Assembly: GCF_964355755.1 (NCBI RefSeq)
Contig: NC_092680.1
Coordinates: 7,913,001-7,977,000, forward strand
Length of the DNA stretch: 64,000 nt
DNA from: Antedon mediterranea
Taxonomy: Eukaryota > Echinodermata > Crinoidea > Comatulida > Antedonidae
Direction of reading: 5' to 3'
Part shown: one piece after another, positions 23,581 through 36,458 of the stretch
How the letters are laid out: each line of letters starts with the position of its first letter
Numbering within the stretch: the stretch's first letter is position 1
Notes under the pieces: model-generated
What the model saw: only the letters and a program-made list of their open reading frames with translations
The model's database searches: none
Told to the model about the DNA's origin: nothing
Translations under genes and position numbers: made by a program

Positions 23581-25531
23581 TTCATTTTCCTAATGGCGTA
23601 CACATACAAAAATACATATACAAATTAAAAATATAATATATATAAAAAGAAAACATATACTTAAAAATAGACGAACTGGATTATTATTCATTAAAACATT
23701 TAAAAAAAATAATGTATATATTACTATTAATTATTACTGTATATTAAAATCAATCAATTTAAATGTTAGATTTTCCCTAAATTTCCGTACCTTATATTAT
23801 AATTCTCCATTATTTTTTGTTGTAGATGACGTCATTCACGATCTATATTATATCTATACAGAACCATGAAGCCTTTGTTATGCTAATTGGTAAAAGAAAT
23901 CAACAAAAGTCGGCTTTAATAGTTCAATAGGCAACTATTGACGGCAAACCAGGTACAACCGTCACCTTTAGTCGTTTTTAAATGACATAAGGAGTAGGCC
24001 TAACAGTTTGGATCTTCGTTTTTGGAAACCAAAGCCTTGGGGAAGGCATTTTAACCCCTAGGCATCTTACTGGAAGAATATTCAAGATGACGGAGATTAC
24101 GGTAGACGACGGGGAAATACGTAAGTTGTACATTTTCCGTCGGATTTACCGAGCAGGAATTTCCGGTCTGTATGCCTTTAACAGACGTACACGTAACAAG
24201 GCTCCATGTAGGCCTACTCTATCTGTATGATTGTATTATTGTGTGTCCAGCACTATAATATTATATCATATTATTATATTAAAATATTGGTTTATCTATT
24301 AACCAATGTCACTAAAAGGAATTCCACTAAAACAGCCTTCAACATAGATATTATGCTTAGGTGCAGTTGGGCCATTCATTTATTAAGACTCTCAGAACGG
24401 CCAAGAGCATGGTCAGTTAGACCCTATTTTAATGACATGGTGGTCTTAGAATGGAGGATGTAGGCATACCAGAAAATTACCACATCGTATTAGAGTCGAG
24501 AAAACAAAAATCAAAACCTTATTGCAATAATAGCACATCATTTTTAAACCACACTGCAAAAAAATGTTATGGGCTCATAAAAATAATTTACAATAGAGTA
24601 AAATAATTATTTTAATATTATTCTGCTTTATATTATCATGCTTATATTTTAATTTGTTTTAAATTAGTTTTATTAGATAACCAGAGAAGAGTAAAATTAC
24701 AGTAATTTCACAATTCCCTTGAGTAATTTTTAAACAATTTAAAAATGAATGTTCATGCGTATTCAGCGAAGAGTGAAATTACAATAATTTCACTATATAA
24801 GTTCATACATTACTTGGTATAGCCTTATAAAAGAAACCTATGACTTTTTGATGAATTCATTAATCATCGCTATTACCCGATTCAATGAATGGAACATTAC
24901 CTAATGATCTTTACTAATTGTGCCAGTTTAGTGTTGGCTGTATGCAATTTGTCAGATATAATATGTAAAAAGAACATCGCCTTTTTTAATCCAATATGAA
25001 ATTGTTGATCATTGAATGAAGAATATTTAGGGTTTCGTGTGATCCAGTACATGTTCATATATTTTCCACGTATACAAACTTTCTACGTAAACACAATGAT
25101 TACGAAGTACTACGGACTGTATGCTATGTACGTTATATTGATCAATTAATTAAATTGTTAGATTATAGTTGTGGTAGCATAACGTTGTTAATTTACAATC
25201 GAATTGCTCTTGCTGTCAATATTGTAGGTGTTAAACGATAATGATATTCATAAGCAATCGATTGACAATGTGTTTTTTGTTCTAATGATACACGTTGAAT
25301 ATTAAATAAATTTAATCTTAGAATATCTATGTTATACACGATTGAAGTTACACGCGATTTACTGAAATTTGCCTTGACTGTAGGCCTACGTAAATGTATG
25401 AATAATTAAAGCGTAAATGTATTTATAATAATGTTTACAAATACAAAATGATAGTATTATATTTTTAGATGTTACTGTGTTATTGATTTTATGCACTTAA
25501 GCCTATTATAGTTGGCCTACTGTGTCTAATT

Positions 25532-25604
25532 ATTATAGTGGGCCTACTGATAGCCTTACTGTGTCTTATTATAGTGGGCCTACTGATAGCCTTACTGTGT
25601 CTTG
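25532..25604. repeat. tandem duplication, unit about 36 bp
   Basis: The unit tattatagtgggcctactga followed by tagccttactgtgtct occurs twice in a row. A related half-unit (ttggcctactgtgtct) precedes it. Confidence 0.9.
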
Positions 25605-26310
25605 TGTGACGTTATTTTGTACATTTTTACTAGGGAATTGTCAAATTTCTAATTCGATATTTTCTCCATGGTTATACTGTATTGCTGCAGTATGGAACAG
25701 ACCACTGGTAATGCATTGCCTATTATCTGGACGCGGGTCTGCCATGGACACTCACCAAGTTCTAGTGGGGAGTTCGATTTCTGCTGTCCCCCAACTCACC
25801 GTTTCAACTTTTTGAAAGTCAATTTAAGAGTGTGAATCCCTCATGTTAAATTTTAATTTTTGTTAACGTAAGCTCTTTTGATGTATCTGTTTTTTAGATA
25901 TAAGGTGCTTTGTTATATCGCTAGATATGGAATTATTGTTGTTATTTTTATTACCGTACATCTCCCTATTAATATATAATTTTATTGTAGGCCTATCTCA
26001 TTGTTTCATCGGTATCTTTCTGCGCTATGACACGGTACTATTTTGTATGCGACGGGTTTAAGTGCGTGGAGGTAAACACACAACTCACGTACCCTCATTT
26101 TTCTACAGTACAGACCATGAATAATATATTATCGATATCAATACATATTTGCTTACTGAAAACGCGGACAACAAACCAAATAATAGGTGTTAATAACAGT
26201 GTAGTGAGTCATTGAGAAATATGGGTACATGCTGTTAGGATCCTTGAACGATACTGACACAGTATATTAAGTAAGTTGCAATGTTTTAAAAAAGATATGG
26301 ATTAAACATT

Positions 26311-29300
26311 ATGGCGGATATTTATCGTAAAATTTCTTTACCAGTTTTGTACAGTGAACGGGAGCTACACGAGGCAGCAAAACATGGAGATTTGGAGAAG
26401 GTTGAATCGCTCGTTAGCAAGGGTGTTAATGTTAACGCTATGGACGAGGTAAGAGTGATTGTAGTAGGCCCACTCGAGTTTTCATCTTTATTGAAGGAAC
26501 GGATGATATAAAAAACATTACACTATGTCTAAACATGGGGGAATATAAGTATTATGTTGGCAAATCACGTTTCGAGCAGATTGTATGGTATTTTAAGTTG
26601 ATCCATCAAATTTCTTAAGAATACACATGGATTTATAACTCCGTGGAATACACTCTTATTTAAGCCAGGGCATGTTGGTATTTTCAATAGTTTCGGTTCC
26701 ACATCACCATAGATTCATGAACAAATTCCGTTTGTATCTTCTTTATGCAAACATGAATTGTTAATTATACGCTGAAGTTGTCATTGTTGAGTTGAGATTG
26801 TGTGAACAGTTTTACGATGATTATTTTTACAGAAAGACAGAATAGCATTACATCTTGCTGCGGGACAGGGTCATGATGAAGTAGTTCTATTTTTACTTGA
26901 TAATGATGCAAAAGTTGACTGGCCAGATAAGGTAAGACAAATATGCTGTTCGCATTTATTGTAGTGTATGATATTATGTATTTAACTTATTTCAAATCGT
27001 CACTGATTTCCAACGTGTTTCTTGTTTCTCATAATTTACATGATCAAGAGCAAATAATAATGATCTTTACAAAATTACATTCATATTTTTAATCATTTTT
27101 GCATGGAGAGCTTTAAATATTATTTTGATGTCATTATTTCATTTGTGTGCAATTTTAACAACACAATACAAGTACTAAGATATATACTAAACTAATAATT
27201 TCACTAAATATAACTAGTAACTTATTTCTTATTAAAATAATAAATGATTCATTAATCCAATAAAAATAATTCAATTTTTAACATTTGTTTTTCTAGTATG
27301 GAATGAACGCGTTACTTTGGGCAGCGTGGTTTGGACACCACAAGGTACTTGATGCTCTGTCAAAAGCCAATGTCACTGTTAAATGCGAAAATAAGGTAGG
27401 CTACTTGTAAACGATATATTTTTATTTATATAAAAAAAGGTAACGAATTCCTAAATGTAGCACTGAATAATTTATGTTGTTATTATATTAATGTTATGTT
27501 ATGTTATTGTTATTACTATACTGTATCACAAGAAGACGTCTTGTTTTTTAAAGGAGCTTTAACATTTGAAAGTTTATCAGGTAAATTGATTTGTTCTTCG
27601 TGAAAAACACTGTTAAATACTTACAGCTTGGATTGAACATCCTCCATTGTGCTGCAATGCGAGGAAATATAGAGGTAATGAAATACATAGTTGAAAACCT
27701 TATCGATGAAGACGCCGAAGAAGACGAAGAAGCAGCAAGTGACACTGTTGCACTAGATTCAACGCAAGACAATAAGGTATAATATAGAAACTAATGTGAC
27801 TTCAAATCAATGGGTTTTTGCGCGTCTGGCGTTCCATAAGTTTTCGTCAGACACTATTTTTTACTATACGGTACCTCTTTTGAAAAAGGGTACCAGTTTA
27901 CTGTTTATATGGAAAACGAGAATATATTCTATTCTTTTCTCCAGAGAATCTTGATATCAACTTTTAACCTTTTAAGCCATCGCTTGTGATTGGTCAATTC
28001 ATTTGCGTTGCGTTACGTCCTTGCGTTGCGTCGCTAGTGGGAACCACGCTTAAGAAAGGTTTTTTATTCGTTGTGGGAGGTAATGTAGATAAAATAATGG
28101 GATCTAGTTGGCCATGCTTGAGCTAAATACTTTAGGCCTACACAATTACTGTACAATTACAAACATTGTTGTAATGTTATTTATTCCTACTTTGACACTC
28201 GTTATACTTTTGTTTGAAAATTCAATTTACGTTAATTGATGTCATCGTTCTTACTTGGTGGTGTTCTTTTTATCCATCTACTCTTGTTTACAGCAGGATA
28301 TACTGTTTGTTTCCAATGTGTAATGTATTTTGTAATTATTCTATTAAGCTATCAGGTATGTTCGGAAGATTCAAAAGTGGCGTTTCATTATTGTCGGATA
28401 TATCGATTGTTAAGAAAGACGAGACACCAAAAGTTAGAGACGATTCATCTCAGTTTGAGAAACGAACTGTTCATTTAGAGGTAGATAATAGAATGTTGGT
28501 ACATCGAGTCGCAATATTATATTATTAGCTGCTAATTGTTGTTATCTAACGTTTTTATTGTGGTAGAAGCTTTACTAACTCTCACAGAGCTTTGTTTTGT
28601 TTATAAATTTTAGGTAAATCTAAAACTAAACATTTTTCCCGATTTTGTTATTTTCAAGACAGGACCACAATGCAAAAAAAAAGGATTCTTTTACCTTATT
28701 GTGTAATTTTGTATAAAGATGTTGTTAAATAAAAAAAAACTTGTAATAATGATAGTATCCAATTTGCTATTGATATACGTACATACACTATACAGCAAAT
28801 AGAAGTCGAGTGGCCGAGTGGTTAAGGCATGATTAAGGCGTCGCAACCGTAGGCCTAACCATCAAGTTCAGATAACTCTGGACCATTAGTTCTGGTTATA
28901 GAACAAGTCTTTTCTTCTGGTGATCCAATGTGAATAACCAGATACATCTTTTGAAAGAGTAGAGAGTTTCCTTGGTGTACTGGTCCATCACGTTAATTTG
29001 GGCAGGTGCTGCACTGATGTTGGTTCGTAGGGTCCAATCCGAATTTTCTCAGTTTCTCATTGATCTTGAGGACGATTTAATACATTTACATATAGGCCTA
29101 CTGTAAACTCACCACCGCAGTCGTACAATGTATTTGTCATGATTATTCATTAATGGTTAACAGCATTGTCATTTTTTTATAATTATTATCTATTATGAGT
29201 TTTTCAGTAAAATCTATTCAATATAAATTAACATTTCCAAGTTTTAGCTTGTCTTACAAGGACTCAATCAAAGTAGCAATCTAAAAATATAAACTTTAAT

Positions 29301-32300
29301 GATTAAAACTGAAATATAATAAAACAAACAAAAATTGATACAAAGCAATAGAAAGCAATCATCATTTATGAATAATGCGCCACCATATTGGTTATTTGAA
29401 ATAACACCGATAGTTATGAACGTATTGTGCTTTAAAATGTATTGTGTGGTTTTTTATTATTGTCATCCGATTCTCTGTGATCTCCACATATGACATCATA
29501 TATCCAGATCATAGGTAGGCAAATTATGTAATACAGTGTAACACAAGCATCACATGTGGCGCCTGTATTATGTGATGGTTATGATGGAGGTGTCACGAAA
29601 TACAGTGTATCAACCTAGCCTATAACTGTACACATTATTATTATATATATACAGTACGAAAATAATTCTGCTATTATTGTCCAGAGTCCAGAATTGGCAA
29701 AGGAGCACATTGTATGGCATGCTGATCAGCAGAGCAGAAATGTTTGGCACACGTCTGTTACGTCACTGTTGCATAATGGTTGTGGCTATTAACATTTAAG
29801 GTTGTCCATTAAAATAGTCGTAACATTATAAATATGTAACTGTATCTTAATTGGTAAACAATTACAGTTTCAGAATGTATGTTAAATGTCATACTGCTAT
29901 TCAGTTTATTATACTCCGTCATAGCGTGTTCATTGTATTGTAGACTATCTTTAATTTTTAAATAACTATTAACGTAGCAATTTGTAAAGCTTGGTTCCCA
30001 CTTGGACACAACGTAAGGACGTAAGCCTGTAGTAAGTATTTTGACCAATCACAATGTGATGGATCATCTAACTGTCGCTTGTGATTGGTCAACTCACTTG
30101 CGTCCGTTGCGTGCGTCCAATTTGAAACCGAGTTTGTAATATTCTTGTTTTTTGGTCTTCTTTATGTGTTCTTGGCAAAAGAAAAAAATAAACTAATTTT
30201 ACTAATATAACTTCTGTATATATATATTCATACTAATCTGTGATATTCTACAATTTGTTTATATTTCTAAAACTGTTCATGAGTTAAAGTATTTAGATCT
30301 TTCACATGAAATACTATCTTTAAATACTGTGGAGTTTTGAAACTCATGTTTTATTTTTATTAATACACAATTTCAATATGACAGGGAAAGAAGACGCCGT
30401 TCCATTTGGCTGCTGAAAATGGATGCACTGAGGTACTGCAATATTTGATAATACAGAGGTGTAAAAAGTTTGCACGAACCGAGGTTTGTTTTATTATTAC
30501 TTAGGCCTACTGGTTGACAAATATTGCATAACAACCCTTGCAATATCGCCTAGCTCCCTGTAGTACCAAATGTACAAGACGGCGCGGCTTTAATGACCAT
30601 TACGCAGTGTTCTCCCAGTATAGAAATCAACTCCACAAAATCAAAGCGTAGTGCCGAATCTTAGTCTGTATAATATACATCATTTTGCCTCTATTGCTCT
30701 TGACAAATGTTTACCTCCAAGGGTGCTTATTTTATATTTGCTTACACTATTTTTAATACCTATTTGAGCCAATTTATTCCGGTAAATCTTGCTGTAAAAA
30801 AAATCTGCTTCGAAAGAACGCTATTCTGGCGCTTCATTGTAAAATGTTGTTGTCAATTTTCAAAACAATTAATTAATGAATAAAACAGAATTATCTCTTA
30901 TTACCTATATAGTGTACAGAGATTACTGTAATCCATTGGCTTTATAATGAACATGTTTATGGTAATGTTACTTTATATAGTAGGTGTTAGGCCTATATTG
31001 ATTGTCCCATGATAAATATGTATAGATTAAATGTAAATATAAATGAACTTTGACTGTTTGTCATGCAAGTCGGTTACAATTTTTATTATAACTATAAGTA
31101 ATATTGACGCTTTCATTAGCCACTAATCCGTCTCTGTCCTTTCAATTCCAAACAAATAATTGTCAATCTGCTGAAACACATAGGAATAATTGACCCTTGC
31201 GTCAACGAAAAGTAGTTTCAGTGCAACGACGAAAAGTTGTTCATGTGCACAACGAAAACAATTGTCTCTGTCTAACAATAACAAGTAGTTTATATGCGTA
31301 ACAAAAACAAATTTCTCTGTAAAAACAACAAGTATTTTATTTCCGAAACGAAACCACATTTCTCTGTGTAACATTAACAGCGAGAAGTAGTTTATCTGCA
31401 CAACAACAAAAAAGGTTATATAGTTTCTCTGAGCAAAGGTGGTTTCTCTGTGCAATGAAAAGTTATCTGTGCAAGTTTTTCTAAAGCTTGGTTCCCACTA
31501 GGACGCAACACAAGGACGTATGCGCAACGCAAGGACGTACGTAGGCGCAACTCAAGTACGTAATTGGTCAACTCGCCTGCGTTGCGCTTACGTGCTTGCG
31601 TTGCGTCCCAGTGAGAACCAAGCGTTAAATGTAAGAGTAGGTTCATAGCACCGTTACTGAATTACTTGAATTTCCATTTCAGGACGGGTGCTTAGCTATA
31701 CAGCTTGCAGCGAAGGGTGGTCACGTTGATGCCGTCAAATTACTTATTGAAAATGAGTTGGAAGTAGATTGTAGAAATGTGGTACGTCGATATCTTGAAT
31801 TAGGCCTACTTAATATGTAAACATAACAACAAACAATAACAATAATAATAATAATAATGCATTGATGGTTAATGAGGATAAGATAATGATGAGAGTAACG
31901 ACAATGAGTATATTGAGATGTTGATATCTATATATTTAATTTATATTGATTGTATTTCTTAAGTGAGTACAATGATGATGATGATATAACGACAATAATG
32001 ATTGTTTGTTTATAATTATAAAATACTAAAGGTCGGTACTAATAATTATTCTGATTTTTATTTGATAAAAATGTTAATTATTTATTCTTAGCTATTTTAA
32101 TGTAAAAAACCAAAATATTTGGTTTTTTTTGTTGCTATTACATACATGTAACATTGTGAGTTTTTATATAGTAAAAAATAAATTGATTGAAGACATTTTC
32201 TTTTTTAGGAAGGAAAAACAGCTCTTCATTTTGCAGCCGAGGAAGGTCATCCAGAAGTCGTTGATCTATTACTACAAAGCAATGCTGAAATAAATGCCAA

Positions 32301-35300
32301 ATCAAACGTAAGAGTTTATTCACACTAAACAGCCTATTAGTAGTCTATTAATATGTCCATGATGTTTTTACATTCCGTAATAGTACATTATTACAGCATT
32401 CTCCAGTTAATGTCCGAGCCATGACCAGCATTTGACCTACTCGAATAGCCTAGTTATAGGTAATTTACAACAAAGCACAAACACACAGAATCTGTTAAAT
32501 GAATATTAATAGCAGCTTTACCCTTTTACAAAATAAATAAAAATAACTCAATCTAAATGAACGACAACAGACTTAAGGCCCATTTACACTAGGGCGATAA
32601 CGATCGACGATAAAAGATAAATATGCATTTTTCATACCTAAAACAAAAGAATTTTAAAAAGTTTTCATCCTAGAACTATGCTGTCTTTGATGAAAATACT
32701 ATTTCCACACGTCCAATTAATCATGATTAGTAAGAGCAATAATATCGTTACAATACAACTTTTTTTATTGATCGTGACGTCATTTGATTGGATTTAAAAA
32801 GAATATTATTTTTATCAAAATAATATGGCATAAATGATTATCTTAAAGTTCTAGAACGAAAATGGTTCTAATTTCTTTTGTTTTATCCACGAAAAATGTT
32901 GATTATCGTCGATCGTTATCGCCCTAGTGTAAATGGGCCTTTAATCAGATTAACACAACATTGTTATAATAAAATAGCAACTACTGTAGTGTGTTCAATT
33001 TAGTAAATCATAGACAAAATATTCAGCTCTTGTTGTTATGGTAATTAGATTGACGTTTAAAAAGCGCTAAATTAGCATTACTCATAATTATATTTGCGTA
33101 TTTGATGAATTATTTATTTCTACTTTTTTATAGTTATTTTTAAAATTATCAATCCGTATAATTGTTCTTGAGTTGACTCGACTGTATAACACTATGTAGC
33201 TTTCAATTTGGGATGACCTGTGACCTTGCAACAAGTTAGGTCATGTCTATCGATGTTTCGTCGGTCGTCGCCTGCACGCGTAATTTTTTTTTCCAGGACG
33301 AACGTGGGCAGAAATCATGAATAATTCCGCCTGCACCTAGAAATCCCGAAAGCGCCCTAATATACAATTTTTTTAAATTATTTTTTTTCTTTTTCTTTTT
33401 GTATGAACACAGGAAAAAACTGTAAGTATATAAATGGATATTCATTTTAAATTGAATTTAAATACAAATCAATTTTAAAATCCAATTTAGCTTTGACAGT
33501 TGGTTAATTGTAGGCAATTTGTAGGGCCTATATGTTTCCAAGGCTATCAAATTTGATGTTTCTAATAATACTAATAAATGTGTGATTAGGCAATTGCCAT
33601 GACATTATATCTGTTTATGATAGATGGAAATGTGTGCTATTCATTTTGCTGCGCTCAACGAACACGTTGAAGTTATTGGAGTTCTGGCAAAACACACTTG
33701 TCGAATAAATATACGAAACATGGTAAGTGTCTCAAAGCTTCTACTAAAAATGTTTATGTTGTATCGTTATTTTGATGTTACATACAATATGTCAATACAC
33801 TTTTGATACTACGAATCAATGGTTGGTTGTTATCTGTTGTTTGTCTCCTTAAAAAGAGTTCCTCCTTAAAAAGAGTGCCTTTTAAAGAGGAGTATCTCAG
33901 GGGATAGGTTTTACTGTATTACCGAACATTGTATTCAATTACTATATCATCTTCGATTCTTTTAGCCCGGTAACACAGCTTTACATATGTGCGCACTGCT
34001 AGAAAAGATGAAGTCATTGAAATCACTTCTTGATTGGGGTTGTGCAGTTAACGCGATTAATAAGGTAAAACTAAATAATAATCAAGATTTCTAATAAAGA
34101 ATTGACGTGTAGTTTTTGATTTGCGACCACTGACGCCCTCGGACTTGCGCATGGATGGGCAGTTCCCGCATGCGCACAATTAATTAAAATGACCGAACTC
34201 GTTCTCAGGTCATCGGTTGTCGCAAATCAAAAACTACACGTCAATTCTTCAATTGATCCAATCTTGACTTTCAATTGATCCAAACTTGACCTTCAATTGA
34301 TCCAATCTTGACTTACTCATACAAAAGAATTACTTGTTTTTTTCGTCTTTGTAGAAAAAGCGCACAGCTTTGCACGAAGCGACTGAAAACAATGTACCTA
34401 GCGTGGTAGAGATGCTGCTATTATATGGCGCTGATGTTGCTCTGGCAGACAAAGTAAGATTTTATATTTTTATATATCAAAATAAATTTAACCGAATATT
34501 CTAGGAAGGCCTTGTGCTGAGATCTATTATTGTAATAATGTTAAGATAAACAAATGCTTGCGAACAGTAAAGGTGTGATATTTTGTACAACATTCTAAAC
34601 TCTCTCATGATATATATTATAACAGCTGTTTCAGATAGTTTCGTTTTATTGGTTTGTATAACCCATAGTATCATCGAAGATAAAGCATGTTTAACAGAGA
34701 CGTATGTTTCACGCTATTTGAACATTCCGAACATTTTTATACTGATCAAGCTAGTTCTTTTACTCCTTCTTGAAAATATTCTCCATTCCAATTTTGTATA
34801 CAGGCCTCTAAATATTTGTGTGAGCTTCCAACGTAAATTGTTTAATATGTGTGCTTTTAAATGCATTGTTAATATTGATACTATACTGAACTACTTTTGA
34901 AATCATTTTTCGTATAGCAAAAATCAATACGCATGACTAAACGCCAAAGATTTATTTAATAACAGGATTATTAAAAATGTTCTTTTTAGAGCGGTAAGAC
35001 ACCTATTAGCATCGCAGCACGTGCCGACAACGTCACTATTGTAGACATGCTTATAAAGGCTGAACGTTACATGAAAAAGAAGGTAAGTATATTTGTATTT
35101 GTGCAAAGGAGAAAATTTAAATGGTTAAACTTACCAGCCATTTTGGGACACTGTTTGGCATGGCCTGTATACACTGTAGGCCTACATAATATTTTATACT
35201 GTAATTTTCACCAAAACCTTTATATGTTGGTGTTTGTTTTATTTCGAATCAATATACTGTACATTTAGATTAACTAGAATAAAAAAACAATTTTATTCAC

Positions 35301-36458
35301 GACGATACAATAATTCTCATTCTAACAGAAGAATTAATTTTCATTATGTAAAATTTTGTGTGACGATATAGAGGGCGGCCTTTATATACATGTTTTTAGT
35401 AAATGCAAGGCTCATCAATGTGCATTATAATTTCATCTTTAACATATAATACATAAATTTGAGTTATGCCACATTATGTATCAACATATTCATTAAAACT
35501 GTATGTATCAATTGTTAGAAAGATGCTGAAGAAAATGGAGGTGTTCCTCCTAAACCCGTTACACAATTTCGCAAAGATACGTCAGAGCAAAATAAGCAAA
35601 TGAAGCCAATAATTTGGTCGTTAGCGACAGAAAATTTCAAACAAAACGACTGGAAGAAGCTAGCGTTCCATTGGGGATTCACAGAAGCACACGTTAAAGC
35701 TATTGGACAGCAACATACTGGTAAATTTGTACATTAAATTAGGCCTAAAGTTTTTTTTTTCTTTAGTATTTATGTTGAATATATCATATTAGATATAATG
35801 TTGGTGAATGCGAGTTACAGAATAGCTTATCTTCATGTTTGTCGAACAAAATCCGTTAATGGGTATTTACTGTGTAGTTCTTGAACATTGATTACTATTT
35901 TTTTATGGTTCAGGTCAAACAAGCTGGAAAGAGCACACTTACCGTATGCTTCTTATTTGGTTACATGGGTGCCAGGAACACCCTCTTCGTGAGCTATTTG
36001 AGGCGTTAAGCGAAATTGGAAAAGTCAAACTCGCAGGTAAGTTACAACAATGGTAGTATTGTTATGACAATAGTTATAAATATAGGTCCTTGTCCGAGAA
36101 GCTCTCCACTTTTTTGGAAAGATTTGACATGTGTCATTACATACATGGATATTTGTATTTGAGTGCCACTAACGTAGTTTATCGGTGCATTACATAATAC
36201 TGACATTGTATTGTTAGCCTATTGTTACGGTTATTTTTTATTTTGTTTTGCTTTTGCGGCGTCGTGTATACACGCGGTCCCTCCGCCGGACAAATCTATA
36301 CGACATCACTGAAACTACAATACAAACCTATTACAAAACGTAGTATACAATAGATATATATGTAAATGTTTTTATGTTTTCATTTTACAGAAAAGATTCG
36401 CAAACAGGCTAACAAGAATGCAGGGTATGCGGACAATACTATGTGTCTTATATCTTAG
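26311..36458 (+). CDS. ANKDD1A: ANKDD1-type ankyrin repeat and death domain protein, 521 aa, 14 exons
   Basis: Exons: 26311-26448, 26833-26931, 27297-27395, 27627-27776, 30385-30483, 31683-31781, 32209-32307, 33624-33722, 33966-34064, 34355-34453, 34990-35082, 35519-35720, 35914-36036, 36391-36458. All have AG/GT borders and the joined frame is open from ATG to TAG. Residues about 14-390 form 11 ankyrin repeats (consensus GxTALHxAAxxGHxxVVxLLLxxxAxVNAxxK), with an acidic insert in repeat 4. Residues about 415-505 form a death domain with DWKKLAFHWGFTEAHVKAI, YRMLLIWLHG and LFEALSEIGKVKLAEKIRK. Length, domain order, the repeat-3 NALLWAAWFGH and the C-terminus agree with vertebrate ANKDD1A/B, whose function is poorly defined (cytosolic adaptor-like). 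Exons 2, 3 and 5-10 are each exactly 99 bp, one repeat, phase 0. The start is the first ATG after an in-frame stop; extra 5' UTR exons are possible. Confidence 0.93.
27972..28053. mobile_element. MITE family A, right half
   Basis: Reads aagccatcgcttgtgattgg, then catttgcgttgcgttacgtc and gtgggaaccacgcttaa: the right arm of the 12466 copy with few changes. It lies in ANKDD1 intron 4. Confidence 0.8.
28805..29070 (+). mobile_element. tRNA-derived SINE
   Basis: Starts gtcgagtggccgagtggtta followed by aggc, a Ser/Leu-type tRNA 5' end with an intact A box (TGGCCGAGTGG). The rest departs from a tRNA cloverleaf; the anticodon and T arms are not conserved. A downstream block (catcttttgaaagagtagag and ttggtgtactggtccatcac) is shared with 36660-36850, as expected for the body of a SINE. 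It lies in ANKDD1 intron 4. Confidence 0.6.
29985..30135. mobile_element. MITE family A
   Basis: Left end taaagcttggttcccacttg, then ttgaccaatcacaatgtgat; right arm gtcgcttgtgattggtcaac, acttgcgtccgttgcgtgcg, ending tgaaaccgagttt. A full-length hairpin copy in ANKDD1 intron 4, with a slightly diverged right end. Confidence 0.85.
31195..31478. repeat. degenerate minisatellite, period about 35-45 bp
   Basis: Diverged units of the form aacgaaaagtagtttatctg plus tgcaacaaaaacaatttctc recur along 280 bases. The minus-strand open frame over it (31123-31455) is a by-product. It lies in ANKDD1 intron 5. Confidence 0.65.
31482..31627. mobile_element. MITE family A
   Basis: Left end taaagcttggttcccactag, gacgcaacacaaggacgtat; right arm ttggtcaactcgcctgcgtt, ttgcgttgcgtcccagtgag, ending aaccaagcgttaa. 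A full hairpin about 55 bases upstream of the ANKDD1 exon 6 acceptor. Confidence 0.88.
32576..32940. mobile_element. MITE family C, about 365 bp, TTA target duplication
   Basis: The ends aggcccatttacactagggc plus gataacgatcgacgataa are repeated, inverted and without mismatch over about 38 bases, at 32903-32940. The element is flanked on both sides by tta (32573-32575 and 32941-32943). The interior is AT-rich and non-coding. Clean terminal inverted repeats and a short target duplication mark a young cut-and-paste element. It is in ANKDD1 intron 7. Confidence 0.92.
34097..34249. mobile_element. MITE family D, about 150 bp
   Basis: The left end aagaattgacgtgtagtttt plus tgatttgcgacc is repeated inverted at 34215-34249 with at most one or two mismatches over about 34 bases. 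The centre contains gcatgcgcac. It lies in ANKDD1 intron 9. Confidence 0.88.
34249..34314. repeat. 22-bp tandem repeat, three copies
   Basis: The unit tcaattgatccaatcttgac plus tt occurs three times with two substitutions in the middle copy. It begins exactly at the right end of the family D MITE. Confidence 0.92.

Larger units (their letters stand above)
20928..26310. other. intergenic DNA between the GPCR and ANKDD1 genes
   Basis: No gene is supported. It should contain the GPCR 3' UTR (an aataaa-containing stretch is at about 21742) and the ANKDD1 promoter and 5' UTR. Recognised items are a (GACA)n-like patch at 21608-21640, (CA)10 at 22874-22893, a possible reversed retro-element tail at 23525-23700, an exon-like ATG-plus-donor at 24087-24120 and a 36-bp tandem duplication at 25532-25604. 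Confidence 0.5.

Noticed and set aside
28356-28480. Exon-like segment (acceptor aagctatcag, donor gaggtaga) in ANKDD1 intron 4, frame MFGRFKSGVSLLSDI...
   Set aside because: Its length (125 bp) is not a multiple of three while both neighbouring exons are phase 0, and it has no ankyrin pattern; including it would break the frame.
28805-28900. Functional tRNA-Ser or tRNA-Leu gene
   Set aside because: Only the first 25 bases look like a tRNA; there is no matching acceptor stem, anticodon arm or T arm, so it was called a SINE head.
31123-31646. Minus-strand open frames in ANKDD1 intron 5
   Set aside because: They are produced by a degenerate minisatellite and by a MITE.
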